From: Lachnospiraceae bacterium | GTDB taxonomy: Bacteria > Bacillota > Clostridia > Lachnospirales > Lachnospiraceae | Assembly (NCBI GenBank): GCA_015057555.1 | Contig: SVEC01000003.1 | Location: 141,984 to 205,983 of the forward strand | Direction: 5' to 3' | Length of the DNA stretch: 64,000 nucleotides | In this document: positions 49,593 through 58,787 of the stretch, in pieces | Layout of the letters: the number at the start of each line of letters is the position of its first letter | Numbering within the stretch: the stretch's first letter is position 1 | Translations under genes and position numbers: made by a program | Notes under the pieces: generated by a model | What the model saw: only the letters and a program-made list of their open reading frames with translations | Told to the model about the DNA's origin: nothing | The model's database searches: none

Positions 49593-52100
49593 ATGAGAAA
49601 AAAGATTTTTAGTATGATAGCTATTACTATGGTGGCTGTTATGAGCTGTTTTAGCATTAATGTTGAGGCAAAAAAAGAACTTGAGGATTATGGGATAGAA
49701 TTACAAGCTGGAGACGATTTGCAGTATGAGGAGGATGACTTTGCAGGGGATTTTTCTGACCAAGCATCAGTGGTTGATGATGGAAGTATAGTTTATAATA
49801 CAGGGAATCGTTATGGAAGCCGACCGGCTACATATTTATTTGCCGTGAAGGATGGATACGAGAGAGTTGTTTGGACAGATAATTACCAGGTTGTGGTTGA
49901 AAAATATAGCGCTGACTTTGTATTAAAAGAAAGCGTATCTATAGACAAAAAGAATACAACTCCTATAGGTTGTCCGGAAGATAATGTATATTATGGTGGA
50001 GCACATGAGGGAGAAAACTATAATTTTATTCTTACGGGACAATATAATGAAAATGAATCAGATGATCTTAATACTCTTAGAGTGGTTAAATTCACCAAGA
50101 ATTGGGAATACATCGATGATTGCCAAATTTCTAATAATATGGATGTAGAGATATATGTACCATTTCGTTCTGGAAATATGGAATTCGAAGAATTAGATGG
50201 TAATCTTTGGATTTCTTTTGCAAGAACAGGATATGATGGTGGGGATGGTTTGCATCATCACGGTAAGCAGAATATCGTAATCAAAGAATCAGATATGACC
50301 TTGTTAGGTAGTACTGCAGATTTTTGGCATTCCTTTGATCAGCACTTAGAGGTATGCAATGGGAAAATGTACCAAATGGAGCTTTCAGAAGGTTCTAGAG
50401 CTGTATTTGTAGAAGATCAAAATATAGATAATTATACTGGTGGATGGAACTATAATTGGGCTGCGGGCTGTGACAAAAAAACTACAGTATTTAAATTTTG
50501 GTCAACAGATGAATATGGAGTATGGTCTTATGCTTTATACGGTCATACAGGAGGATTTGAGGCATCGGATGCTAATTCAAGGCTTATTTCTGTAGGATAT
50601 TCTATGGACCAGGACGTTTTAATAGCAGAAGGGAAAGATGCGGCCAAAAACCTGAACTATAACGTCTGGATAGCATCTACTTCCACAGATTTATCTGAGA
50701 CAAATTTTAGATGGCTTACAAATTATGAAAATGGTGGAACTATAGAAGCTACGTTGCCACATATAGTTAAAGTAAATGATGACAAATTTCTTGTAATATG
50801 GACAGAATATGATAGTGAAAATTGGTCTGCTAGTTCCGATACTATAAGGTATGTATTTGTGGATTCTACTGGATCACCTATATCTGACATTATGAAGATG
50901 GATGGTTATCTTACAGATAACAAGCCAATAGTTAATGAAAAAGGAGAAATAGTGTGGGATGCAGCCAATGGAGTAAATCTGTATTTTTATAAGATATTCT
51001 CTGATGGAAAATTCCAAGTAATTGACACGGATTATGCAGATTCTGGAAGCGCCGAGGGCATTGTTGTATCATATAAGACTCATGTTCAAACTTATGGAGA
51101 TCAGGCCTATGTTTCAAATGGTAAAATGAGTGGAACCTCAGGAGAAAGTAAGAGATTGGAGGCCATATATATTAATGTGTCTGGCGATGAGAATCTTGGC
51201 ATACAGTATACTACCCACTGCCAATCTTATGGATGGCTACCTTGGTCTGCTAATGATGAGATGAATGGTACCGAAGGAGAGGCTAAGCGACTTGAAGCAA
51301 TTAAGATCCAGCTTACAGGCGAGCATGCAGACTATTATGATGTATATTACCGAGTTCATGCCCAAACCTACGGCTGGCTTGGATGGGCTAAGAATGGAGT
51401 CCCAGCAGGAACGGCAGGCTATGCAAAGAGACTTGAGGGTATTCAGATAGTTGTAGTTAAAAAAGGCGAGAGCTTTAACCAGAAGATGGGTAATATTACT
51501 TCGGCTAGAACAGAAGCCTTCGTGGCTAAAGCAGGTAACTCACCTATAGTTAACTACCCTGCAACCAGCAACACAAATCCAGTTGTACCTGGAGCAGAGG
51601 ATGTAAATGTAGCTTACAGAACTCATGTGCAGTCCTATGGCTGGCAGGCTTGGAAGTATAACGGACAGATGTCTGGTACTTCTGGAAAGTCAAAGAGACT
51701 TGAGGGTATTAATATCGAGCTTCGTAACCAGAAGTACTCAGGTGACATAGTTTACACAACTCACGTTCAGAAATATGGTTGGCAGGGTTCAGAAACCGAC
51801 CAGAGCAAGTGGTTCAAGAACGGTCAGATGGCAGGAACTAGCGGCGAGGCAAAACGTCTGGAAGCAATATGCATCAACCTTACTGGTGAAATGGCAGCAA
51901 ACTATGACATTTACTACAGAGTACATGCCCAGAGCTATGGCTGGCTTGGTTGGGCGAAAAACGGTGCCCCAGCAGGAACAGCAGGCTATGCAAAAAGACT
52001 TGAGGGAATTCAGATAGTGCTTGTGCCAAAGGGTGGCGCAGCACCTGGAAATTATCAGGGGATAGTATCAGTTAATTCAAATGCATACATAAAAAAATAA
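49593..52100 (+). CDS. Secreted protein with six ChW repeats
   Basis: 835 residues. Signal peptide (1-26, ending NVEAKK). Residues about 50-480 form a beta-rich domain with Trp/Asp/Gly-rich segments (RYVFVDSTGSPISDIMK), possibly a propeller; no enzyme motif is recognised. The C-terminal part carries six ChW (clostridial hydrophobic with conserved Trp) repeats, e.g. THVQSYGWQAWKYNGQMSGT and AKRLEGIQI. The order is two rounds of three types, as in the next protein. ChW repeats are thought to mediate surface or glycan contacts. It is secreted by Sec. No sortase signal is seen. Confidence 0.8.
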   Translation: MRKKIFSMIAITMVAVMSCFSINVEAKKELEDYGIELQAGDDLQYEEDDFAGDFSDQASVVDDGSIVYNTGNRYGSRPATYLFAVKDGYERVVWTDNYQVVVEKYSADFVLKESVSIDKKNTTPIGCPEDNVYYGGAHEGENYNFILTGQYNENESDDLNTLRVVKFTKNWEYIDDCQISNNMDVEIYVPFRSGNMEFEELDGNLWISFARTGYDGGDGLHHHGKQNIVIKESDMTLLGSTADFWHSFDQHLEVCNGKMYQMELSEGSRAVFVEDQNIDNYTGGWNYNWAAGCDKKTTVFKFWSTDEYGVWSYALYGHTGGFEASDANSRLISVGYSMDQDVLIAEGKDAAKNLNYNVWIASTSTDLSETNFRWLTNYENGGTIEATLPHIVKVNDDKFLVIWTEYDSENWSASSDTIRYVFVDSTGSPISDIMKMDGYLTDNKPIVNEKGEIVWDAANGVNLYFYKIFSDGKFQVIDTDYADSGSAEGIVVSYKTHVQTYGDQAYVSNGKMSGTSGESKRLEAIYINVSGDENLGIQYTTHCQSYGWLPWSANDEMNGTEGEAKRLEAIKIQLTGEHADYYDVYYRVHAQTYGWLGWAKNGVPAGTAGYAKRLEGIQIVVVKKGESFNQKMGNITSARTEAFVAKAGNSPIVNYPATSNTNPVVPGAEDVNVAYRTHVQSYGWQAWKYNGQMSGTSGKSKRLEGINIELRNQKYSGDIVYTTHVQKYGWQGSETDQSKWFKNGQMAGTSGEAKRLEAICINLTGEMAANYDIYYRVHAQSYGWLGWAKNGAPAGTAGYAKRLEGIQIVLVPKGGAAPGNYQGIVSVNSNAYIKK

Positions 52101-52135
52101 CAAGAACGAATGTTCGAAAATTTTTCGAAATACTA

Positions 52136-52202
52136 GTGACAAATCATAAAAGATTTGATAAAATACAGTTAGGGTTTTAATAGCTCTAGCTGTATTTTAT
52201 TT
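52136..52202 (+). promoter_or_regulatory. Promoter running into a terminator-like hairpin (copy 3 of 5)
   Basis: GTGACA (52136-52141), 17 bp, TAAAAT (52159-52164) with TG before it. AAAATACAGTTA (52160-52171) pairs with TAGCTGTATTTT (52187-52198; one G-T pair), followed by ATTTT. The next start codon is at 52308. Confidence 0.6.
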
Positions 52203-52307
52203 TGCGGATTATTGGGGGATGATTCGCCAGATAAGACAGTTTTCAGTTAGAGTTTGGGCAGACGGTGAATGGTCTGTTGTATGCTTATGAAGAAGGGAGT
52301 GCTTATT

Positions 52308-54041
52308 ATGAGGAGCAAGAGATTACTTGGCAAGCTTGTGCTATGTTTTGTGGTGGCTTTAAGTATGTGCTTAGGTGTGTTGGGAGGAGTTGGTACTCTT
52401 ACCGCTAAGGCGGAGGAAGATGTTGGTATTGGAAGTGCTGTAAGTACAGATGAAAAGACAGAGGTCGGTTTTACTGATGAAGCAGACATGGTAGATGCAT
52501 CCTATGTAACTGTTAAAGCTACCTATGATTTTAACTGTGCATATGAGATTCTTGATATAGTGAATAAGGAGAGAGCGGCTAATGGATTAGCACCCCTTAC
52601 TATGGATAAGGATTTGCTTGAAGCGGCTATGTTTAGAGCTGTGGAGATAAGCGTGAACTGGGACCACATAAGACCTAATGGAGAGAGTTGTTTTTCTATA
52701 TGTGATAAGGTCTACGGAGAAAATATAGCTTATGGATATTATAATGCGGAGCATGTTATGGATGGCTGGATGAATTCCTCAGGCCATAGAAACAATATAC
52801 TTAGACAGGGCTATAAAACCATTGGCATTGGTGTGGTGGTTATTAATGGAACAAGATACTACGCACAGGTTTTTGGCTATGGTGATTTGGCAAGTGTTCC
52901 TGCAAAGCCATCTAATCAAACAGTTACTGTTAATGTTCCTATGACAGCGACTTCATCTACTGTATTTCCTGCCATAGAGTACGTTAAGACCTTGCCTGTT
53001 TTTACAGATAGTGAAACAGTATTTCCTAGTACCGATATAAAAGTATCCTACACAACCCACATTCAAAGCTATGGTTGGAGTGATGTCTGCAAGGCAAATG
53101 CCGGCTGGGATACTAATGGACAGATAAGTGGTTCCCTTGGTCTTTCTAAGAGGCTTGAAGGGATTAAGATTAAGCTGGATGGTGATGCCAGCTTAGGCAT
53201 CAGATATAAAACTCATATCCAAAGCTACGGCTGGGAATCTCAGTGGAAAACTGACGGTGCTATGTCAGGGACCTCTGGCGAGTCTAAGAGACTGGAGGCT
53301 ATTATGATTGAGCTTACCGGTGCAGATAAGAGTAAGTATGATGTATACTACAGAGTACACGCTCAGTCCTACGGTTGGCTTGGCTGGGCTAAGAATGGTG
53401 CCCCGGCCGGAACTGCAGGGCAGTCAAAGAGACTTGAAGCCATTCAGATTATAGTTGTTCCTAAGGGAGAGGCTCCTTCGGGACTTATGGGATATGCTTA
53501 TATTGAGCTTGGCAAGAAGGCTGATAACGGAACTCATGACGGATTTGTTAATTATTCAACTCACGTTCAGACCTATGGTGACCAGTCCTATGTATATGAT
53601 GGTTCGGTATCAGGAACCTTTGGTGAGTCCAAGCGACTTGAGGGAATTAGAATTAATATTAACAATGATTTGTTAGGTTATGAGGGCGGAATACGATATA
53701 CTACTCATGTACAAAAGTATGGTTGGCAGGGAGATCCTAATGGTGATGGCTCTGATTGGAAAACTAATGGAGCTATGTCAGGAACCTCTGGAGAGTCAAA
53801 AAGACTTGAGGCAATCTGTATTGAATTGTACGGAGAAGTAGCTGACCATTATGATGTATACTACAGAGTTCACAGTCAAACCTTTGGCTGGCTTGGTTGG
53901 GCTAAGAACGGTGCTCCATCGGGAACAGCTGGCTATGCTAAGAGATTAGAGGGTATTCAGATAGTACTTCTTCCAAAGGGTTCGGCAGCACCATCTGTTA
54001 ATCCTGGAAAGGCTGGAACAGCAGCATATATATTTAAGTAA
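52308..54041 (+). CDS. Secreted CAP-domain protein with six ChW repeats
   Basis: 577 residues. Signal peptide (1-36, ending TLTAKAEE). A CAP/SCP domain (about 85-200) of the YkwD type: ILDIVNKERAANGLAPLTMD, SVNWDHIRPNGES, YGENIAYGY, SSGHRNNILRQGY; the two conserved His are present. Six ChW repeats follow (about 245-570), in the same two-by-three order as in the protein before. CAP domains of bacteria have unknown or nuclease-like roles; ChW repeats suggest surface attachment. ATG 52308 has AAGGGAG 8 bp upstream; an earlier frame start at 52269 adds unlikely residues. The two ChW genes have separate promoters. Confidence 0.85.
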   Translation: MRSKRLLGKLVLCFVVALSMCLGVLGGVGTLTAKAEEDVGIGSAVSTDEKTEVGFTDEADMVDASYVTVKATYDFNCAYEILDIVNKERAANGLAPLTMDKDLLEAAMFRAVEISVNWDHIRPNGESCFSICDKVYGENIAYGYYNAEHVMDGWMNSSGHRNNILRQGYKTIGIGVVVINGTRYYAQVFGYGDLASVPAKPSNQTVTVNVPMTATSSTVFPAIEYVKTLPVFTDSETVFPSTDIKVSYTTHIQSYGWSDVCKANAGWDTNGQISGSLGLSKRLEGIKIKLDGDASLGIRYKTHIQSYGWESQWKTDGAMSGTSGESKRLEAIMIELTGADKSKYDVYYRVHAQSYGWLGWAKNGAPAGTAGQSKRLEAIQIIVVPKGEAPSGLMGYAYIELGKKADNGTHDGFVNYSTHVQTYGDQSYVYDGSVSGTFGESKRLEGIRININNDLLGYEGGIRYTTHVQKYGWQGDPNGDGSDWKTNGAMSGTSGESKRLEAICIELYGEVADHYDVYYRVHSQTFGWLGWAKNGAPSGTAGYAKRLEGIQIVLLPKGSAAPSVNPGKAGTAAYIFK

Positions 54042-54058
54042 AGATTTTACAGTTATAG

Positions 54059-54134
54059 ATGACATAGTAGTTAAAATATGTTAAAATACGATTTGGTTGT
54101 AGCTTTGGGGAAAGATACAACCAAATCGTTTTTT
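54059..54134 (+). promoter_or_regulatory. Promoter running into a terminator-like hairpin (copy 4 of 5)
   Basis: ATGACA (54059-54064), 17 bp, TAAAAT (54082-54087) with TG before it. ACGATTTGGTTGTA (54088-54101) pairs perfectly with TACAACCAAATCGT (54116-54129), followed by six T. Cassette C starts 54 bp later. The stem sequence is unlike copies 2, 3 and 5, but the layout is the same. Confidence 0.65.
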
Positions 54135-54187
54135 ATAGAGGGAGAAACTGTAATTTTAAAAATTTAATATGAAGGGCGGGGATAAAC

Positions 54188-54649
54188 ATGAGCAAAGGTT
54201 TCTATTACTCTAGAATTAGTTATAATGAAGGTCAGATAGTTCATTATAATGATGAGATTTCACAAAAAAGACAAATCATTTCAAATCTAGAATCGTTGTC
54301 ACAATCCATTTATACATCAGAAGAAAAAGCAAGTGAAGATTTCGAGGCAAGATATTCAAACTATGAGAAGATGTCTTGTTCTAGGTCTAGAAGAATTGTT
54401 TCCATGTCAACAAGCTTGAATGCTAATTTAAATAGTGTAGCAAGCGATGTTGGCTCTACTTTTAGTGGCATAAAAAAAGCAATTCTAAGCAAAATTGAAA
54501 AATGCGAAGATGATATTAGGTGTTATGAGCAAAGTATAGCATCTTGTGAGGGAGATATAAGCTATTGCCGCGAGCAGATTAGGCTTATAGAAGAGAGAGA
54601 AGAGGAAGAAAAAAGAGAAAGGGAGAGACAAAATCAATGCCTGATATAA
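54188..54649 (+). CDS. Coiled-coil protein opening effector cassette C (DUF5082/YwqH-like)
   Basis: 153 residues, coiled coil with Cys-containing loops (CEDDIRCYEQSIASCEGDIS) and a Glu/Arg-rich tail. It is equivalent to the first genes of cassettes A and B, though this cassette lies 18 kb from the main island. The end overlaps the next gene by 13 bp. The GGGCGGGG ribosome site is unusual for this genome but well placed. Likely a targeting partner for the substrate at 55226. Confidence 0.62.
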   Translation: MSKGFYYSRISYNEGQIVHYNDEISQKRQIISNLESLSQSIYTSEEKASEDFEARYSNYEKMSCSRSRRIVSMSTSLNANLNSVASDVGSTFSGIKKAILSKIEKCEDDIRCYEQSIASCEGDISYCREQIRLIEEREEEEKRERERQNQCLI

Positions 54650-54918
54650 TAGTAAATGATGAATCATATGTTAATATGTCCACTGTCTATGGGGAAGTTG
54701 CCACTGCTATGGAAAATAGGTTAAACACCTATGTTGAAATATTAGGAACTGTACAAGCGGAAGGTGTAGTTGGTGGCCATGTCCATGACAATTTAGTACT
54801 TTTTCAAAATAAGGTAGCAGGATTAAAGGGACAGCTAGAAAGTTGTGTAGCTGAGGTGCAAGGACTTTGTACTCAGTATGTAGAAGATATTGATGAAGCA
54901 GATAGTGATTTATATTAA
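54637..54918 (+). CDS. Small helical cassette protein 2 (DUF5344-like), cassette C
   Basis: 93 residues with GGHVHDNLVLFQNKVAGLKG in the middle and a VEDIDEADSDLY end, matching the cassette A and B proteins at the HDNL...GQL positions. Translationally coupled to the gene before it. No membrane span or signal. Confidence 0.6.
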   Translation: MPDIIVNDESYVNMSTVYGEVATAMENRLNTYVEILGTVQAEGVVGGHVHDNLVLFQNKVAGLKGQLESCVAEVQGLCTQYVEDIDEADSDLY

Positions 54919-54926
54919 GGAGAATT

Positions 54927-55211
54927 ATGGGCGAAAATAGTTTATATGTAAAAGGTGAAAAAATACAAGAACAGGTAACACAGCTAGGGACTTTGGTTTC
55001 AATAGATTTAGCTGTGGAGAAAATTAATAACTTGAATTCGCTTCTATCAAACAATGCAGGAGAAACTGCAAGTACCCTGTTAGAGGTTAATTCAACGTTG
55101 CTAGAAATCGAAGAAACTATGACGGCGTTGATAGAAGCTACAGCTACCATGCTAAATTATGTTGATGTAGCTTATGAAACAGCTGACACTGTGGATACTA
55201 GTGTACAGTAG
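54927..55211 (+). CDS. Small helical cassette protein 3, cassette C
   Basis: 94 residues, helical; LLSNNAGETASTLLEVNSTL corresponds to the NSETA / NSKAA segments of the proteins at 25245 and 30753. It ends 14 bp before the large substrate. WXG100-like size without the motif. Confidence 0.6.
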   Translation: MGENSLYVKGEKIQEQVTQLGTLVSIDLAVEKINNLNSLLSNNAGETASTLLEVNSTLLEIEETMTALIEATATMLNYVDVAYETADTVDTSVQ

Positions 55212-55225
55212 ATTGGGGGGATAGT

Positions 55226-56815
55226 ATGACTAGAGATTTTACTCAAGCTGAGAAAGATAAGCTGCTGGGATATGTGCAGCAGGACCATGATAAAAATGAA
55301 AATCGTGGCTGGTGGGGTGGAATTGTAGATTGGGCGGCTGACGGGATAAATTATGGCGGTTTAGATATTGCTGATTATACAAACAACCTTGATACATATC
55401 ATAAGAAATTGATAGACAAGGAAGATTTTTCCAGCCAGGATATAGAGAATTTATTTGAAGCTGTAGGAAATGTGGATGGGTCTTATTCTACTTCAGCATC
55501 TACTTCTAATGGACTATTGCAGTCCTACAAGCAGACATTGATTGATTTGAAATCATTAGTGAGCACAAATTCGGGTTATCCCGAGAATACAAAAATGTTT
55601 TTGGAAACAGAAGAATTCTTCGGAGAGCTTAATGAGGTTGGAGAAGGGGTTGTGGATTATTATTACCTGCAGTACCTTACTGACAATGGCGATGGAACCT
55701 ATGATGTTAATTGGGATGCGGTAAGTGCCTTCTTTAAGAGAGACGTGGAAGATATATCTCCGGCAGAATATGCTGCTATGATAAAGCTTACGGACTCTTT
55801 TGTTGTGGAGCAGGATGGTGTATTAACCTTAGATACTGAAAGTATGGAACGTTTTATGGAGTGTGCCTATTTGCACGGTGATGTTGAGGAATTCTATTAT
55901 GAAGGAGAGTGGGCGTACTCAGGAAAAACAGCGACCTTATCGCCAGTATTTTCACAATTAGATAAATGTATGCAGGTTAGGACCAATGTTCTTATTGATG
56001 CTCTAGGTGCTTCCTTGTATGATGATGTAGTTGGAGATAAAATGGAGCAGTTTTTGGAAGCGGATGCCATGAAAACTTGTATTTTTAGCGGATGTGCAAC
56101 TAATTTAGACAGATTGGTAGTCAGTGTTGTAACCCCAGATGAAGAACAACGAGCATGGGTAAGAGATTGGAAGGTTGAAATTAATTTAGGTGATGTATAT
56201 GACGTAGATGGTGAGCATTCGCATTATACACTTAGTATTCCAGAAGAGGTAACTATATATAATGAACGTGGCAAGCATGAGATAGAGGTATATGGCTTTA
56301 CTAATACATTTAATGGAGTAACCCATGAGAATATTACGGAGATAGCCACATCTTTGTATGTAGATATAGATAAAAAGTTTATAGATGATACAACTAAAGA
56401 AATTGTTAATGTGGCTCTCGACTACACAGTTGGGTTGATTGCCGATAAGGTTCCTGTGGTGGATGGCGTTTATACCTTAGGGGGATACTTGTTTGAGGAA
56501 AGCCAAGCTATTGCGGAAGCACAAGCCCTTAATAATGCAACGGGTAATATAGTAGCCAGTGCTGATATAGGATATTATTCTGATGCATTAAATATAGGTG
56601 GCTGTGTAAATTCATTTGATGGGCAGCTACAGGTGGTTGTGCAATATTGTAATGAGGATTTGCTTTTAGAGAAGATACAATTCTACAATAACAATAATAG
56701 TACTAATGTAGATATGGAACAATTGATTGCAGATTACAACAGTATGCTTGAGGGTAATGGACCATCACAAGCATTACAAAGCTTTTCGGACTATATTAGC
56801 AAAGAATATCATTAG
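55226..56815 (+). CDS. Large T7SS cassette substrate C (non-LXG family)
   Basis: 529 residues, no signal peptide. It starts TRDFTQAEKDKLLGYV as its relatives do, carries YKQTLIDLKSLVSTNSGYPE and SPAEYAAMIKLTDSFVVEQD at positions matching substrates A and B, and IADKVPVVDGVYTLGG near residue 410. The last 100 residues are its own. A GGGGGG-type ribosome site precedes the ATG. The cassette is outside the main island but keeps the full gene order, so it probably depends on EssC at 19-23.6 kb. Confidence 0.6.
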   Translation: MTRDFTQAEKDKLLGYVQQDHDKNENRGWWGGIVDWAADGINYGGLDIADYTNNLDTYHKKLIDKEDFSSQDIENLFEAVGNVDGSYSTSASTSNGLLQSYKQTLIDLKSLVSTNSGYPENTKMFLETEEFFGELNEVGEGVVDYYYLQYLTDNGDGTYDVNWDAVSAFFKRDVEDISPAEYAAMIKLTDSFVVEQDGVLTLDTESMERFMECAYLHGDVEEFYYEGEWAYSGKTATLSPVFSQLDKCMQVRTNVLIDALGASLYDDVVGDKMEQFLEADAMKTCIFSGCATNLDRLVVSVVTPDEEQRAWVRDWKVEINLGDVYDVDGEHSHYTLSIPEEVTIYNERGKHEIEVYGFTNTFNGVTHENITEIATSLYVDIDKKFIDDTTKEIVNVALDYTVGLIADKVPVVDGVYTLGGYLFEESQAIAEAQALNNATGNIVASADIGYYSDALNIGGCVNSFDGQLQVVVQYCNEDLLLEKIQFYNNNNSTNVDMEQLIADYNSMLEGNGPSQALQSFSDYISKEYH

Positions 56816-56831
56816 TTATGGAGGTAATTAA

Positions 56832-57614
56832 ATGAAGAAAAAGGCACGTATAGCTCTTTTTGCAATTATCATAATTGGTATTTTAATTTTGCTGTATATA
56901 CCAAACTATAAGATTGATAAAACATTCACCTATGAAATTGACAAGGAAAAGGGAGAAGCTATCATCACAGGATATTTGGCTGATGATGCAGCAAGGGACA
57001 GATATAATGATGGAGAGGATGAGCAGCTTACAATTCCGGAAAAGATTGTGGTTCCAAAGAAGATAAAAGGATATCCGGTTAAAGCTATAGGTGATAGAGC
57101 ATTTGAGTGGGCGAAGGCTAAGGAGATTATATTACCGGATACGGTAGAAAAAATAGGTCACAGTGCATTTTTTCATTGTGAGGAATTAGAAGCTATTTCT
57201 GGGACAGATAATGTGGAGGTTGTGGAGGATTTTGGCTTTGCTGGCTGTGGAAAGCTAGAAGAACTGGAATTGCCTAAGCTTCATAGTGTGGGAGAAAGCG
57301 TTTTTTCTGGTGATGAGAACTTGAAGGAGGCTGTGTTTCCTGAAGGGATACAGGTTCTGCCCTATGCTATGTGTATGAGAATGAAACAATTGACAACAGT
57401 GTATATACCCGAAAGTGTGGAAACCATGGAGTCAAGAGTATTTGCTTTTTGCGATTCTCTAGAGATGATTCACATTCCACCTAATGTGACTAATATCCAT
57501 CCGGGAACCTTTGAAGGCATAGAAGACCAAATTACTATAGTAGGGGTTAAGGAAAGCTATGCCCATGAGTATGCATTAAAAAAAGATATTAAATTTATAG
57601 AAGCTGAACAGTAA
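56832..57614 (+). CDS. Membrane-anchored BspA-like leucine-rich-repeat protein
   Basis: 260 residues. One N-terminal span (IALFAIIIIGILILLYI, 6-23), then a domain of LRR_5 (BspA/Treponema type) repeats: AIGDRAFEWAKAKEIILPDT, IGHSAFFHCEELEAI, and VETMESRVFAFCDSLEMIHI. Each repeat has the hydrophobic A-F pattern of the family. It should face outside. It occupies the place of the immunity-like proteins of cassettes A and B (16 bp after the substrate) but is unrelated to them, so it may be a different type of immunity factor or a surface protein. Confidence 0.75.
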   Translation: MKKKARIALFAIIIIGILILLYIPNYKIDKTFTYEIDKEKGEAIITGYLADDAARDRYNDGEDEQLTIPEKIVVPKKIKGYPVKAIGDRAFEWAKAKEIILPDTVEKIGHSAFFHCEELEAISGTDNVEVVEDFGFAGCGKLEELELPKLHSVGESVFSGDENLKEAVFPEGIQVLPYAMCMRMKQLTTVYIPESVETMESRVFAFCDSLEMIHIPPNVTNIHPGTFEGIEDQITIVGVKESYAHEYALKKDIKFIEAEQ

Positions 57615-57660
57615 TTCTCGAAGTAATTAGTTACTTGTAGTAAAACAATATAATAAACTA

Positions 57661-57729
57661 ATGACTTGTTTAAAATAGTGTGATAAAATACAGTTGTGTT
57701 TTTATGCAAAGACACAACTGTATTCTTTT
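57661..57729 (+). promoter_or_regulatory. Promoter running into a terminator-like hairpin (copy 5 of 5)
   Basis: ATGACT (57661-57666), 17 bp, TAAAAT (57684-57689) with TG before it. AATACAGTTGTGT (57687-57699) pairs with ACACAACTGTATT (57712-57724), then CTTTTATTT. The ribosome site of the dCMP deaminase is 9 bases further. No other promoter is seen for that gene. Confidence 0.62.
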
Positions 57730-57751
57730 ATTTAGACAGGAGATGAATAGG

Positions 57752-58234
57752 TTGAAGAGAACTGATTATATAACCTGGGACCAGTACTTTATGGGCATAG
57801 CAAATATGTCTGCCTACAGAAGCAAGGATCCTAATACACAGGTGGGAGCTTGTATCGTAGATCAGGACAATAGAATTCTTTCTATGGGATATAACGGTAT
57901 GCCTTGTGGCTGTGATGACGACAGTATGCCGTGGGATAGAGAAGGGGATAATCTCACCAGCAAATATTTTTATGTTTGCCACGCGGAGCTTAATGCCATC
58001 CTTAATTATCGTGGAAATGGTAATCTTAAGGGAGCCAGATGCTATGTAACCTTATTTCCTTGTAACGAATGTGCCAAGGCTATAATTCAGTCTGGTATTA
58101 AGGAAGTAATTTATATGGCGGACAAGTATGCAGATTCTGAGTCCACCATTGCCTCTAAGAAAATGTTTGAGATGGCGGGTGTCAGCTATAGATTATATGA
58201 GAATAAGCACAAGGAGATAAGCTTTGAGCTATAA
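57752..58234 (+). CDS. dCMP deaminase (cytidine/deoxycytidylate deaminase family)
   Basis: 160 residues. FMGIANMSAYRSKDPNTQVG, the zinc motif CHAELNAIL (His, catalytic Glu) and FPCNECAKAIIQSG (two zinc Cys) identify the dCMP deaminase / ComEB family, which makes dUMP for thymidylate synthesis. The start is probably TTG 57752 (KRTDYITWDQYFMG), as AGGAG at 57738-57742 lies 9 bp upstream; ATG 57743 touches that site. An upstream frame extension would cover the hairpin and is unlikely. Confidence 0.88.
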   Translation: MKRTDYITWDQYFMGIANMSAYRSKDPNTQVGACIVDQDNRILSMGYNGMPCGCDDDSMPWDREGDNLTSKYFYVCHAELNAILNYRGNGNLKGARCYVTLFPCNECAKAIIQSGIKEVIYMADKYADSESTIASKKMFEMAGVSYRLYENKHKEISFEL

Positions 58235-58245
58235 GGAGAATAGAT

Positions 58246-58785
58246 ATGAAGGAAGCTAATACAAAGTCTGTGAAGATGACATTTAAGGCATTGTACAGCT
58301 ATGTTTTAAATACAAATTATAGAAACTATGCAGGAGTTATAGGTTTGGTTATAAGCTTTGGTGCTATTATTTTGCTTGTGGCTAATTGGAATAATTTTGG
58401 CACAGGCCAGAGAACACTGCTTGTAATTATCGGTCTGGTATTTACAGTGATAAATCCATTAAGCTTAGCCTTTAAAACCTACCAGCAGCTAAAGCTTAGT
58501 CCTTCCCACAAGATTCCACTGGATTATACATTTTCCAGTGAGGGCATAAATGTAACCCAGGGAGAGGTTAGCCAGCTTATTGAGTGGGATATGATATGCA
58601 GAATAATGCTTACCAAACATATGGTAGCGGTTTACACTAGCAGAATTCATGCTTTTGTAATTCCTCTTAGTGAGCTTGGTGAGGATAAGGGCAGAATACT
58701 TACAGCCATGGTCTCATTTACTGCTAATTATGAGCCAAGACTTAGTAAGAGCTTAAAGGTATATACAAGTGGAAAAGGACTGTAG
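58246..58785 (+). CDS. YcxB-like membrane protein
   Basis: 179 residues with two hydrophobic segments (about 31-47 and 55-75) and a C-terminal soluble part: YTFSSEGINVTQGEVSQLIE, then WDMICRIMLTKHMVAVYTS and HAFVIPLSEL. This layout is that of YcxB-like proteins, membrane proteins of unknown function that are common in Firmicutes. It lies 11 bp after dCMP deaminase and 2 bp before tsaE, so it is part of the same operon. Confidence 0.7.
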   Translation: MKEANTKSVKMTFKALYSYVLNTNYRNYAGVIGLVISFGAIILLVANWNNFGTGQRTLLVIIGLVFTVINPLSLAFKTYQQLKLSPSHKIPLDYTFSSEGINVTQGEVSQLIEWDMICRIMLTKHMVAVYTSRIHAFVIPLSELGEDKGRILTAMVSFTANYEPRLSKSLKVYTSGKGL

Positions 58786-58787
58786 AA

